Shown one piece after another: positions 22,197 through 34,278 of a stretch of 64,000 nt of DNA. A program made the position numbers and the translations under genes. Source of the DNA: Adineta vaga (taxonomy: Eukaryota; Rotifera); assembly GCA_021613535.1 (NCBI GenBank), contig CP075497.1, positions 12,834,001 to 12,898,000 on the forward strand, read 5' to 3'. Every line of letters begins with the position of its first letter. Positions within the stretch are counted from its first letter, which is position 1. The notes beneath the pieces are model-generated. The model was not told the DNA's origin and searched no databases. It was given only the letters and a program-made list of their open reading frames with translations.

Positions 22197-22647
22197 TTAA
22201 AAACATTTGCAACGATCGGCAAGGCATTTACCAGTAAAGTGTCCATTGCTTTTACATTGTTCTCGACATTGTTCTGGTTCATCTGGACAGATAGAATCGT
22301 TTTCTCTTTCCATAGCGCGTAAAAGTTCATCACGAGCACGTGCTTCGAGCATTTCAGCACGAGTACGAAAGCATTGACATGTTTGCCATAAAGAACCTCC
22401 ACATTCTCCTTTTTTATAGCCACATGATTTGCACCGATCATTGCAAAGAGATCCACCACCCAAGCCTACACATGAACCTTCTGCTTCAGGACATTCCTGT
22501 CCATTGATCTTTTCTGAAATCAAAAATGAAAATGACTATAAGATGTTTTTACATTGAATCATTTAATTATCAGGAGAAATACTCACCACACATGTGCGTT
22601 CGAAGAACGATGAAAAGTAGAGTAGCAATTGTCATACGAATAACCAT
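22197..22647 (-). CDS. Secreted protein with two CS-alpha-beta defensin-like domains
   Basis: Two exons (22647-22587 and 22513-22197; phase 1; intron GTGAGT...TTTCAG) give 125 residues. Exon 1 is almost entirely a signal peptide (MVIRMTIATLLF...). Exon 2 encodes two Cys-rich modules. The first has the spacing C-x6-C-x8-CxxxC-x2-C-x6-C-x7-CxC. The second is C-x6-CxxxC-x9-C-x4-CxC, with G-K-C before the last pair. The CxxxC, GxC and CxC trio is the hallmark of the CS-alpha-beta fold of invertebrate defensins and related channel-acting peptides. A charged helical linker of about 27 residues, rich in Arg and Glu, separates them and could be a processed spacer. A role in antimicrobial defence is inferred from the fold. 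The extra Cys pair in module 1 is unusual. Confidence 0.75.
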
Positions 22648-23877
22648 ATTTTTGCTTTTGATAAATCGATAATTGTAATTGAGAATAGTGAATATTTTCT
22701 CTCATTTCTTAGATTTATATAAAACTTGAAATACTTATAGTTGAATAAATATTATGACAATGAAATTGTCCCTTAAATATATTCTACTCATTCATATCGC
22801 CTACATCAAATATATTGAGTGTATATCCACTTACGCAAATCTATTAGTTTACTAAAAGACCCCAACATTAGAATATATTTGTGATATCTATGTACAAGAC
22901 AAATACTTTATATCATGATATAAGCTTCTTATGTTATTAAACTGCGAATAAAGTCAAAATTAGATAAAACAATACTGATTCAGATTTTTAATTCTTAGGT
23001 GTACAAATTAGAAGGTATTGACACGGGAGATTTCACTTATCTTAAATCAATAGTCACATGAACAATCTTCGTCTGAGGTCACTATTAGTAATGAATCATC
23101 ATCGGACATGCTTAACGATCTGAGAGTGTATATTGATATTTTATTTTAAACCGAACTATAATAATGAATAGTAAAATAATTGATTATTCGAATGATACAA
23201 TAAATAATGAACACTGATCGTTTGATATAAATAAAAAAAGATTAATAAACGTAAAAGAAGTATTTTTTATTCAGAATATATATATCGTGTCCTTTATCTA
23301 TTGATAAATCTATATATTTAGCTTCTCTTCAGAATAATAATCGAATTTCTAAGTATTATCACATATTCTTCGTCTTCAACAGATAAAAGAGAAAATTTTA
23401 TTTATTTTACTCTTTATGATCTTATTAATTTATACATTTTAATAGAAACGTTTTTTCGCTCGATTTAAATGAGAATAATATTCTCCCATATTTAAAACTC
23501 GTCAATTTCATAAGATATCAGATGAGTAAGATTAAAAATCTTTTCTTCGTTCTTTAATTATCATGAAAAGCATAATCAAAATATTTGTCGACGAAAAACT
23601 TTGAATTTTCGATAAGATATTTATCCGATTTATTTCAAAAGAAAGAAAAAAAAGGAGTAAAATTTATACATTTCATAAGATATGATGAAGCCTATTGCTC
23701 GCAAGAAAAGAAAACATCTGATAAGATAATATGAAGAACTGATTTATTTTATTCTGAAGAAGAAAAAAAGAATGTATTCTCTTGTTAAATCTCAAGCTTT
23801 ATTTTTTTTATTTCTAAATTTTATAAATGAAATCATAATGAGAATATCGGATGAAAAGAAAACTATTTGAAATGGAT
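22648..23877. other. Intergenic, nothing recognised
   Basis: About 1.2 kb of very AT-rich DNA between the defensin-like gene and the 3' end of the phosphate carrier gene. No coding-like frame or repeat stands out. Confidence 0.5.
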
Positions 23878-25535
23878 TTATTTTCCTCCAGTTGTTCCCA
23901 TGCCTAAAGCTGTTTTAAATGTATCATAAATCCACCATTGAAAACCTGTTAAAGTTCCAATCATTAATACTCGAGTGCCAAGACCTTTGGTACAAAGATT
24001 ACGAATGCCAAATTTTTTAGCAATTCGTATAATTGATTTTCCTTTATAAGCTGGTTTAGCCATTAATGAAACAAGTGAATCAGCTGGATGTGATACAATA
24101 GCACATACAATACCAGCTATATAACCCGATGCAAATGTAACGCCAAGTTGTGTACTTTGTGAATAAGTTGATTTAGGTTTTGTAAATATATTTGTATAAA
24201 AATATTGCACAACCTACAATTATGAAATTTATTTAAAGAAAAACAAGAAATACTTAACCTTATTTTATTCTATGAATTTTTTAAATATGTCAATGAAAAT
24301 TTAAATAATTCATAGATTTCCTTAATAATCAAATGTATTTATACTTGAAATAAGCAACCAGACTTACCCAATCAATACTTCAAAGTGAAATTTTTATTCT
24401 TCTTTTTTTTTAAAGTAAATTTTCCTTTAGATTTTAGTTTTTAGTTTTTAGACAAGGAAACTAACGAAAGAAATCATATGAGAATTTTTAAAGCATATGT
24501 GTGCGTGTAACGATTCATTTTCTCAATTGATTCAAGTGAAAAAATAAGCGGCATGTGTGTTGAATATTGGAAGAAAATATTCGACGATGATCTAAATAAT
24601 CTTTTCACTTAGTAATAAATGCAAAGACAATCAATCGACTTATATATATATGCATGTAATTCCTATCCATCCATTTGCACAACAATACCAACTGGTTGGA
24701 CATGATGAGATGTTAACGTCGTCACTAATTAATAATAACAGAGAAAGACGAAAAGAATTAGAATGAGAAAGAGGGGCGATTGACATTCATTGAATAAATT
24801 TCTATTAGGATTTTTTTAAGTTAAACGTAAAACGAAAGATCGAGGGAGAAATAAATTTATGCAATTACCTTTTCAAATGTGTAGAATTTAGCCACTGTGT
24901 ATGGAATTTGTCTTGACCAGAGAGGTACAATTGATCCATAAGGAAATCGTGTTGTTTGTCTATTTGTATTCATTTCAACAACAGCAGCTCCAAGACTAGT
25001 TGGAAATGTTCCTGGAACACTTGTTTGAACTTTAACTTTAACCATTTCCATTGGACAAAGAGCAATATCAGCAAGAAATTCTGCTGATGCTGCACCAGCA
25101 CACCATATCCATCCTTTATATTGTTGTGCATATTCTTGTCCAGCAATACTTGCATAAAGATCTTTGAATACTTCATAAAGACCATATTTTAATGCACCTT
25201 GAGGGATATAACCTAAAAGTGTTGGTGCCCATCCTTTCCATACAGCTCGAGCACTTTCTTCAGTTGCAATTGTTCGTAATCCACTTATTAAATGTTTATA
25301 TTTTGCTGGATTGACCTTAAAATAACTGAATAGAAATAAAATTTTCTTGAAAAAAACAACAACTAACCTGCATATTACATTTGGTTACATCAAGAGGTGT
25401 TATTCCAACATGTGTTAAACCACAAGCTAAAGCACCTCCAATAAAACATTTTCCATAATAAATGTTATCATGTGGAACAGCACCTTCTGTTCGTGGATTC
25501 CATTTTTTATTTTCGAGAAGCTTGCTATTCGGCAT
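23878..25535 (-). CDS. SLC25A3: Mitochondrial phosphate carrier (SLC25A3 / MIR1 family)
   Basis: Three phase-0 exons (25535-25368, 25315-24869, 24213-23878) give 316 residues. The protein imports inorganic phosphate into the mitochondrial matrix through the inner membrane. It shows the three-fold carrier repeat: repeat 1 has the signature PLDVTKCNMQ, repeat 2 CPMEMVKVKVQT, and repeat 3 SHPADSLVSLM, each a Px(D/E)xx(K/S) motif at the end of an odd helix. Repeat 1 ends with GWAPTLLGYIPQGALKYG and repeat 2 with PLWSRQIPYTVAKF, both typical of phosphate carriers. The segment PGTFPT after repeat 2's signature and the C-terminal GMGTTGGK match my memory of fungal MIR1 proteins better than animal SLC25A3. 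The long intron 24868-24214 looks empty. Start at 25535 gives a normal-length N-terminus. Confidence 0.93.
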
Positions 25536-26560
25536 CGAAGATCAAATTGAACAATTGAAGAAAGTGAGATTGATAAAGAGAGATTTATCTGAAATAAAAT
25601 ATATTGCTTTGTTTCTAATGCAAAAGATTCCGGTACTTTTATAGGATGATATGTCAAGGTTAAGAGTACAAACCGTCAAGTGATGTGCTCGCGTAGAAGA
25701 AGAGAAAAAAAAATTGGTCGATAGACTATAGTAGTGGCGTAGAGAATGCGTGATTTTACATGGAGAGATGCATGTACTGTGTGTATGACTCACGCATGTC
25801 AAGTGTACTTTCGTCGGTTTAATTGCCGTCGAAGAAGGAAAGAAGAAGATACGTCCTTAAATATCATTGGTACGATGATTTCCCTATTCTATCATCGAAT
25901 GAGAAGAAACCGTATACTTTTATTCGTTAAAGATGGCGATACTCATTCATATTTTTTATCTAGACAAAGAAAAATTTTATTTCTTTAAAAAAAACGAACA
26001 GATATATAAAGAAGAAATAAAATTTAGTTATACATGTTCGTTTATTTGTTTTGTAAAATCTTTTTCATTGCAAGAAAAACTTTTTTTTTGTTTTGATCAA
26101 TATGAAAAGAAAATTAGTTCCGATAAATTTTCTTGAAGAAAGCAAAATGCAGTAGTGTTAAACTTGAAACTTGAATTCAATTGAAACACAAAGTTTGAAA
26201 TAAACTATCCTATTTGAAAACTCTCTGCAGCACCCCTTTTTGTTGTCAAGAAAAAAGACAATGGTGGAATCGGCTATATCGACCTCAGCAGTAATATGAA
26301 GATCTATTTGATTGCTCTTTTTAAGGTAGAAAAATGATACGCATAGCATTTATTGCTAATTCATCAAACGTCTTCAATATCAATTAAATGTTAAATGAGT
26401 CCTCTAAATTTTACGTTATTCATTTTCCCTATAAGAAGATTATTCTTGATGAGAATCTTCTAGTATTATTTTTGCTATTTTTGCTCATTTCTAATTAATA
26501 TAATAGCTAAACTCTCTAGGATAAATTTTATTATAATTCTGTTGAAACGAAGAAGAAAAT
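25536..26560. other. Intergenic, upstream of the phosphate carrier
   Basis: Contains the presumed promoter and 5' leader of the phosphate carrier and the 3' flank of the 7TM gene ending at 26561. Several short frames are present, but none has protein-like composition or conserved motifs. Confidence 0.45.
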
Positions 26561-27643
26561 TTAAACAGATTCAACAAATGAAATAGGTCCTACATTTGTT
26601 TGTGGAGTAATTTGATTAATATTTAATTTCGTTCGTCTTGTTAAACATAAAAAATGCAAGAATTGATGATAAATTTTTCGAATAAAATGTTTAACTTGAT
26701 GACGAAATCGTGATGAAATAATTAAAAATAAATAAAAATTGATCTAAAGAGTAAAAAAACAAGTGAATAAACAATTGTAGTTAGAAAAATAACGAAATAT
26801 TACTGCAAAATTTGTATATAATAAAGAATAAAATATTGCACCAATAAGAGTTGTAATTGCTAATATCATTTCATCATTATCATTTGAACGAAAATTTAAT
26901 TCATACAATGATATAATTATATAAGGGAAACCACAGATAATTAATGATAAAACTCGAATTAAAATCATTGCTGTTAATTGTTGATCAAGTCGACGTCGTT
27001 TTATTCGAATTTGTCTTCGAATTATTCGACGAACATTACGATAAGATAATAAACTAAATATAATTGTTATTAATAATGGTAAAGCATTACTTAATATTGG
27101 ATAATAAAAATAAGATAAATATTTTTTTATAAATTCATTATAAACTGTACAACCGAGTGATAATTGACGAACTTCTGAAAATATTAAATAAATTAAACCA
27201 TGAAATAATGATAAACATAGAGTTATGATTGAAAATAGATATGCTAATTTTATTGTACTCAATTGACGAAAAGAATATCGATGATTTGTTGAAAAATATT
27301 GATCTATTGTTGTAAAACATATTGTAAATAATGAACATAAACCAAAAAATTGAGAAAAACCAGAACGAATTTTACACCATTCGATTGAAAGTGTTGGATC
27401 AAAATGAAATATATTTATTAAAAAACGTGATGAACATACAAATAATAAGAAACCAAGATTTGAATACGATTCAATAATTAAATAAAAACTTGAGGGAATG
27501 TTTTGAAAAATTTTTGAATTTGTTAATATTATTATTATAGATAAATTACTTATAAAACCAAGAATTAAATTAAATAAACCAAAAATAAAACGAATATTAT
27601 TTGTTATATTACGAAGATATTCTATTGTAGAATTTATTGCCAT
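26561..27643 (-). CDS. Rhodopsin-like 7TM receptor with an intron inside TM7
   Basis: Two exons, 27643-26804 and 26743-26561, joined in phase 0, give 340 residues with seven hydrophobic helices. TM3 ends in ..TTIDQYFST, a DRY variant (DQY). TM6 has FPY in place of the usual CWxP region. TM7 is completed only by splicing, as FA-INFYLFLI, followed by a basic tail (SSRFRHQVKHF) and a C-terminus of about 40 residues. The 60-nt intron (GTAATA...TTTAG) is a multiple of three, and its own TAG acceptor falls in frame. An unspliced transcript would therefore stop exactly at the splice site and give a 299-residue form with a different end. The ligand is unknown; the overall look is that of the peptide-receptor-like families expanded in bdelloids. 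Confidence 0.85.
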
Positions 27644-29792
27644 TCTTTTTTTCTTCTTTTAAAATATATCAAATAGATTTCTTTTATGTCATCATAGAAT
27701 ATAAATGACATATTTTTTTTTAATTTCAAGATTATCAAAAAAATTCCTCAAAGCACATCAGTTTTTCAATTAAATTTGCTTCAGTAATCTAAATATTATG
27801 ATATTAATTAAATACTTTGAAACTTTACCTTGGAAATTGTTCGTTCATCTCAGAGAGAAAATGCACTACCAAATAAGAATTGAGAGTCGAGGTTATATAA
27901 GAATATTTCCGTTTAACCCATACTCACTCTCTCCTACAGTCTTATATGTAGATAATAATTAATTATCATTAATTGATATAAGTTTTACAAGTGATTTTGA
28001 TCCAAGTCTAGGTGATTATCGTGATTTTCAATTTATTCAGTCAAACACATAACAATATTGTAGAATATGGTGTTATGGGTTCAATGATATCGGTTCCATA
28101 AAATTATACACATTCAATGATGGTTTTTCATTCATCGACAAAATATTCTTAAACATGACCAATCTCGATTTTTCTTTTTGATAAATAAAAACTTAGACAA
28201 TCAAACATTATGCAGCAAGAAGCACTATTTTGTCGAACATCAAGATTTGATTCTTCACTATACTGCTTTCAAAAATAGGAAGTTTATATTATCAATACAA
28301 TTGTGATGTCATTATTCTTTTCACATGAATTCTTTCTGTATGAAATAAATAAATATTGTTTTGGGAGAACGCTAAATGATATTTTTTGCTAATCATATAG
28401 TTCATACAATGCGAAAGTATATCTTAATCTGTGATCGTTATCGGTTCTTATTTTTATCGATCAGAAATCAAATAGTTTTCTTTGTTACTATGCTCTCTTT
28501 AGGAAAATTCCAATACTATTCGAGAAAATCCGAAGACGATACGACAAGGTTTGATGCACCGATTCAGATAATGGATGCCGTTCATAACTTGTTTCATTGA
28601 CTTAACTGAGTCATTGCTGCTTATGATCGTATTATTTACGGTAGTCGTCAAATGTTATAAAGACTCAAAACAATTCGAGTGTTAACTTGAAATAATGACT
28701 GATGTTCTAAACAAATAACTTTGATGTTTTTCGCAAAAGAAAAATATTATCATCTTGAGAGTGTGGGTTGAGACCAGAATATTACCCACACCCACACTCA
28801 CCCTGGGAAGCATGAGGTAGTCGTACTGAATAAAATACTTGTTTGATTCATTATATAGCTCAATGAATAGTTCTCCTCTTGCTATACCTCAAATTGAATG
28901 CTAAAGGCCTCTATCTCACAAATGTATCAACGACGCGCTTCACTTAAAGACTCATATTTTATAACGGACAATGAATTATTGAACCATAAATGCATTATAT
29001 CAATTTACTACGAAAAACACAAAGTCATTTGTGTTCGAGGGACGTTTCGACAGTATATCTTAATCTGCTTATATAAATTCTCATTTTTTTTTCTTCTCAA
29101 TCAATTATAATCTTATAATAAGTGTAAAAATTTTAAATCTATAATTTTTTTTGCTTTACGATATGCTCCATTTCTTTATTTTATTTTCAATTCACAATTC
29201 TTCTAATTGAATCTTAAGAGGAAAACTTCAAAAGTCGAATATTTTATTACTAATAAAGCAACATTAAAATAGATTTAGAAAGAAGAAGAAGAAGAAGAAC
29301 AACATGTAGCATAACATTCTGTATTAAGATCATAAAAAATAGGAATAGCAATGACGACACTAAATACTAATGAATGATCGTCACCATTGCGCATTTTCTA
29401 ATAAAATATATTTTGAGGATATCAACGACTAAGTACATTATTAAAGTGAAGCTTCTAGTTTTGTTTTTCTTTAATATGGTACTTATTCATGCTTGGGTTG
29501 CCATGTAATAGTGAAATTAGAAAACGGAGAAAAAAAGCAAAGAAATCTCATTTGTATCTTTTATTTGAAGAATATTGAAGAACTGTTTACTTTGTTTGTA
29601 AGTAAACGAACTATATTTCTGCGCTTTAGCAATTATCTTGATTAAATTATTGTTTATTTGTCTAAAATACCAATTGATACAATCTGCTCATTTATATCGT
29701 ATCGTTGTATTAGGATCAAGAAATATTTAACAAATAAAATTTCATCAATAGGTAGATTATTCTCTCACAAAATTTAATATACTTCGTTTACA
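27644..29792. other. Intergenic between divergent 7TM receptor genes
   Basis: About 2.1 kb separate the start codons of two divergently transcribed 7TM genes. A telomere-like inverted pair lies at 28758-28804 and a GAA microsatellite at 29280-29300. No gene was recognised; the frames at 28376-28600 and 28898-29110 lack features. Confidence 0.5.
28758..28804. repeat. Telomere-like inverted pair
   Basis: GAGAGTGTGGGTTGAG is followed after about 12 bases by ACCCACACCCACACTCACCC, its imperfect reverse complement. It is the same arrangement as at 14806-14860. Confidence 0.6.
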
Positions 29793-30794
29793 ATGTCTTC
29801 GAACTCAACAGAAGTAGCTCTTATTGCAAATTTAGTTGCTATTACTACACAAATCAATCGTTATCTACCAATCGGTATTTTTTTCTTTGGTATGATTGGT
29901 AATCTTCTCAATTGTTTAGCTCTTTCTCAACGAACACTTCTTTCTAATTCTTGTGCTTTATTATTTCTCGCATCATCTATTGCCAATCTGATTACATTGA
30001 TTGTTGGTGTTGGTGTTCGTTTCTTAACTGGTTGGTCTGCTGATCTAACCGAAACGAATGATCTTGTCTGTCAAATTCGTTTCTTCTTTTTATCTACTTC
30101 GAGAACTATTGCATTCTGGTTGATTTTATTAGCTGTAATGGATCGATGGCTTTTATCATCGATTAATGTTCATCGTCGACAAATGAGCACATTGAAAAAT
30201 GCTCAACGAGGCATTATTTTCATCATTATTCTCTCAAGTTTAGCATATGTTCAATATTTTTATTGTTTTGTAGCAATTCCTAAAGATTATCCAATAACAT
30301 GTTATGGCAGATCAATATTATGTCGATTAATTCACAATCTAGAATTTGCTTTGATTACCGTTCTTATTCCTTCTTTATTAATGATTACTTTTGGATTAAT
30401 GACCATTTATAATGTTCATAAATCTGCTTTACGTCGAGTTCAACCAAGTATCGCATCAGCATCAATACAAAGAAGTATTGCCAACGAAAGATCAGTACGA
30501 ATGAAGAAAATCGACCATCAACTTCTTATCATGCTTTGTGTACAAACTAGTCTCGTAATTCTCTTTTCACTTCCTCAAGCTTCTCTCAGTCTTTACACGA
30601 TTATTACTCAATACAATATCAAATCTCCACTTACGAATGCCATTAGTACTTTACTTCTCAATTTATTCATATTGCTTACTTATATGACCAATGGTATGCC
30701 ATTTTATGTATACACATTAAGTGGTGGAACAGTTTATCGTAAAGCACTTTTTGATAGACTACAAGAATTTTCTAAAATAATTCTTTGTCGATGA
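29793..30794 (+). CDS. Rhodopsin-like 7TM receptor
   Basis: A single-exon gene for 333 residues. Seven hydrophobic segments can be counted, starting at about residue 24 (IGIFFFGMIGNLLNCLAL, with the TM1 GN pair). TM3 ends with LLAVMDRWLLSS, where DRW replaces DRY. Intracellular loop 3 is basic (IANERSVRMKKIDHQL) and TM6 contains FSLPQA. TM7 has TNGMPFYVYTLSG in place of NPxxY. The short N-terminus has an N-glycosylation site (SSNSTE). An AATAAA is present near 30826. The G-protein partner and ligand cannot be inferred. Confidence 0.88.
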   Translation: MSSNSTEVALIANLVAITTQINRYLPIGIFFFGMIGNLLNCLALSQRTLLSNSCALLFLASSIANLITLIVGVGVRFLTGWSADLTETNDLVCQIRFFFLSTSRTIAFWLILLAVMDRWLLSSINVHRRQMSTLKNAQRGIIFIIILSSLAYVQYFYCFVAIPKDYPITCYGRSILCRLIHNLEFALITVLIPSLLMITFGLMTIYNVHKSALRRVQPSIASASIQRSIANERSVRMKKIDHQLLIMLCVQTSLVILFSLPQASLSLYTIITQYNIKSPLTNAISTLLLNLFILLTYMTNGMPFYVYTLSGGTVYRKALFDRLQEFSKIILCR

Positions 30795-31229
30795 AAATTC
30801 TTCTTTTAATTGGAAAAAAAATTGTAAATAAATATTCAACTCGTTGAAAAGAATTTTAAGAATATGGGTGTGAGTGTTAATTTGATTTTCCAACTTCATA
30901 CAGATTAAACTCTCACATTTGTTTTCTTCTTTCTTTTCTCGTCCTTTCACATGAAGTATATTAGACTGATATTTTGTTTATTTACATATGTACTCTTTTC
31001 ACCTTTTATCTTTACGATTAGAATAATAAAAACGAGAAGAAAGAGAACGGAAGAAAACCTGAATATTTTTCACAAAACGTAAATTTAGTAACTTGGTAAA
31101 AGCCAAGTTGTATTCGAAGAAAACAATAATTATATAATTTGTTTCTCTTTATATTTTCACATTCATCTGTAAGCTTTTACACATGCACGGAATCGTTCGA
31201 TAGTATTTGAAATATTTATTTCAGAAATC
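30795..31229. other. Intergenic with telomere-like tract
   Basis: Holds the 3' flank of the 7TM gene and the promoter side of the ADP-ribosyltransferase gene. A GGGTGTGAGTGTTAA tract near 30865 and CTCTCACATTTG near 30911 form another weak inverted pair. Nothing else was seen. Confidence 0.4.
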
Positions 31230-33901
31230 ATGTCATCATTTGAATCAATTGTATTGATCTATGGATCACCTACTGATATTGTTCATGCTACATTAAGTTT
31301 TCCTGTACCATCTTTATTTGCATTTGATCTTAAATCACTTGAAAATATTGTTAATCTTTCACCACAATTAAACGAATCATGTCTCCGTCGATATTTTCTT
31401 ATTTTACTTCAACCAATAACTGAAACGATTGTTCATCAATTTCAATCAAATCATCGTATTATAAAAGTTTATAATAAACAAAATTCGATCGAACAGAATT
31501 TAAAAGAATCCAATCAAATGATAAATTCATTTAAACAATTAACACTTGATATTACAAATGATATTATTCTATTTTTAACAACTGAAGGTGAAAAACAATT
31601 GAAATTAGAACGAATATCTTTAGTCAAAGTTTATTATCAACAAGCTCGTATATTAAAAGAATGGATGATGACATTTTTTAAAGTTATAAATTCAACTTTC
31701 TTTTTTTCTTCTTTATTAATATCTTTTTTAATTCTTATTCATTTTATAGGCTGAACCATGTCATATACTTCTTATATCTTTAAATAGTACACAAGAAAAT
31801 CTTGATAATACACAACAACAATTACAAACAATATGTGAGTATAGAGAAAAGATATCGTTCGATGAAATATCATTGTGATTTATTGAAATTAGGTGAAAAT
31901 CTTGGATATAATTCACTGATAATTCGTCAATTTCATGATTATCTTCCATCGAATGAACGACATTCATCCTTATTACCTTATTCAAAATTATTATTCAACA
32001 ATGAAAATCCTGAGAAGATTTGTCAAATGATTCAAAATCTTTGTTCAATACGATTATATTTATATGGAAATGAACTGAAAATTCCGAGTGAATGGAGTAA
32101 TTTAATGATTGAAAATGAAAAAGAATTAATGGATGATGAAGATAATTGGACATGTTTTATTGAAAATGATTTGATTAGTAATGAAATCAAATGGAATTTT
32201 TCATTTTTATTTGGTAAAAAATGGCAATTCTCTCGTGTAACACCATTGGATTTAAATCAATTAAATAATGATCCGAGATTTGTCTCAGCACTTCGTCGAT
32301 CATTTTTAACATATTCTCAACGACAAATTCAAGTAACTGCCGATATATTTGATTGGTATGAGGATTGTATAAAAAGAGAAGACATTAAATTAGAAGTAAA
32401 ATCATTTTGATTATCTTTCATTTCATTTAATTTCTTTTCTTTGTTTAGCCGAAATTAAAGGATCAACAAATAATAATGAAATCGAAACGCCGTTCATGCA
32501 GAGCCAAAACAATAAAAAATCGATGTGTTTTTTCAAATATATATTCGTTTGAATATTTAACAATTGATAATGAAAAATCATCTTCATTTACATTTATATG
32601 GTTAGATGAACTAATCAATGATTCAACGGAACAATTTAAGAAAATAATTGAACCATTTCAATGGAATTTTTTTAATAATATTTCATCTTGTATCTCGTTC
32701 ATCGAAAAACAACTTCGTCAAAAATCGAATATATTCTTAATTGTGTCGGGAAAATTGGGTGAAGAATTATTTTTAACAACAGTTTTTTTAATGCAACAAA
32801 TCTTTTCGGTCTATATTTATTGTGCTCAAATTGAACCAAATTTAAAATGGAGTAAAACACATGTACAAATAAAAGGTGTTTATAATAATTTAAATCAACT
32901 TCAACGACATATTGAAAAAGATTATCAACAACTTCAAATTTCTTCATCTGATGAAAATAATCGAAGAATTTATCAAAATGATAATCAGGTATTTGAATTT
33001 TGAACGGTGTGAGTGATATATTTATATTCATCAATCCTATACACCTTCAATATCCATTTGTATCTTATATTTTATTTAGTTATTTAATCAATTGAAAGAT
33101 GATGAAAGTATATGTACAATTGGATTAACTGTGTATAATAAGGAACAAGCGTGTTTATTTTGGGGAAATCAAAGAATAATTGATACATTTTTAAGTATGC
33201 CACATTCAATTGAATCAAGAAAAGATATGATGGAAGAATTTCGTCGAATCTATGAAAATAACGAAAAAATTCTCGATGAAATTAATTTATTTGACAATAG
33301 TTATGATGATTTATTGGATAATAGTGTTGTTAATGAAGCATCTATACAATGGTATACAAAAGCTGGTTTCGTATCAAAAACAATAAATCAAATTCTTCGA
33401 ACGAATGACATTGATCGAATCTTTAAATTTCGTCATATACTTACTGATATTTATCAGTATTTGAATCTCTCATACGAACAAAGTTATTCATCGAATTCTA
33501 ATGTATCAAATGAAATATTTTATCGTGGGCAATTTATCACAAATGAAGAATTTGATTATCTAAAACAATTACGAGGATCTATTATATCAATAAACACATT
33601 GTTATCAACAACAAAATCAATGCAAATTGCTCTAATGTATGCCGGAAAATATCTCGATAATAAAGATATGGTATCAATTGTATTCATTATTGAAAAAGAT
33701 TCAGGAGTTCAAACACGTCCATTTGCAAATATTTCACATTATTCATTGTTTCCCGATGAAGAAGAAACATTATTTTCGATGGGTTGTATCTTTAAAATAG
33801 GAAATATACGTAAATTAGCAGGCGAAGATAACAATAATATTTGGACTGTTTATTTAAAGTTGATTCAACACAATTATCATGAAATCAACAATATTAATTG
33901 A
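31230..33901 (+). CDS. Multi-domain protein with C-terminal mono-ADP-ribosyltransferase domain
   Basis: Five exons with consistent phases (31230-31682, 31750-31834, 31893-32395, 32449-32988, 33080-33901) give 800 residues. Residues 1-340 are an unrecognised region starting SIVLIYGSPTDIV; the motif ILLISLN suggests an alpha/beta fold. Residues 395-505 form a compact alpha/beta domain (FTFIWLDE.., IFLIVSGKLGEE, SVYIYC) that I recall as common in bdelloid proteins and receiver- or TIR-like in layout. Residues 530-790 are an ART domain of the arginine-specific R-S-E class. They show YRGQ (Arg 676), LLSTTK (Ser 703) and DEEETLF (acidic pair near Glu 754/756 with catalytic Glu), followed by (I/V)FKI. 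The role would be transfer of ADP-ribose from NAD to protein, probably inside the cell because no signal peptide is seen. Substrates are unknown. An AATAAA follows at about 33952. Confidence 0.82.
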
Positions 33902-34278
33902 ACAATTTCTTCCCACAGAACATCATTAATATAAACGAGATTTTTCTTTAAAATAAACTTATTAGGGTGTCGGTATACGTGACAAAGATATAAATACATA
34001 TCCACTCTTGAAATAAATGTAAAACAGACAGTTTTATTATTAAAATATATCACATTAAAAATTCACGTCTCCTTCAAAACAATGTAAACGAAGTAATTGT
34101 ACATTTTTATATATTTTTCAAAATTGCATTGTCATGTTGATGACTCTTATAGTACGGCAAGAACGCGCACACGTGTCATAACGATGCACTTTTTCAATCG
34201 CTTATAACACATTATAGAAACGAAATACAGTTTATATATTTAAGATTATATATTGTAAATTACCAAGTTAATTTTACT
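33902..34278. other. Short intergenic region
   Basis: Contains the polyadenylation flank of the ADP-ribosyltransferase gene and the upstream side of the NmrA-like gene. An isolated GGGTGTCGG tract occurs at 33965. Nothing else was recognised. Confidence 0.4.
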
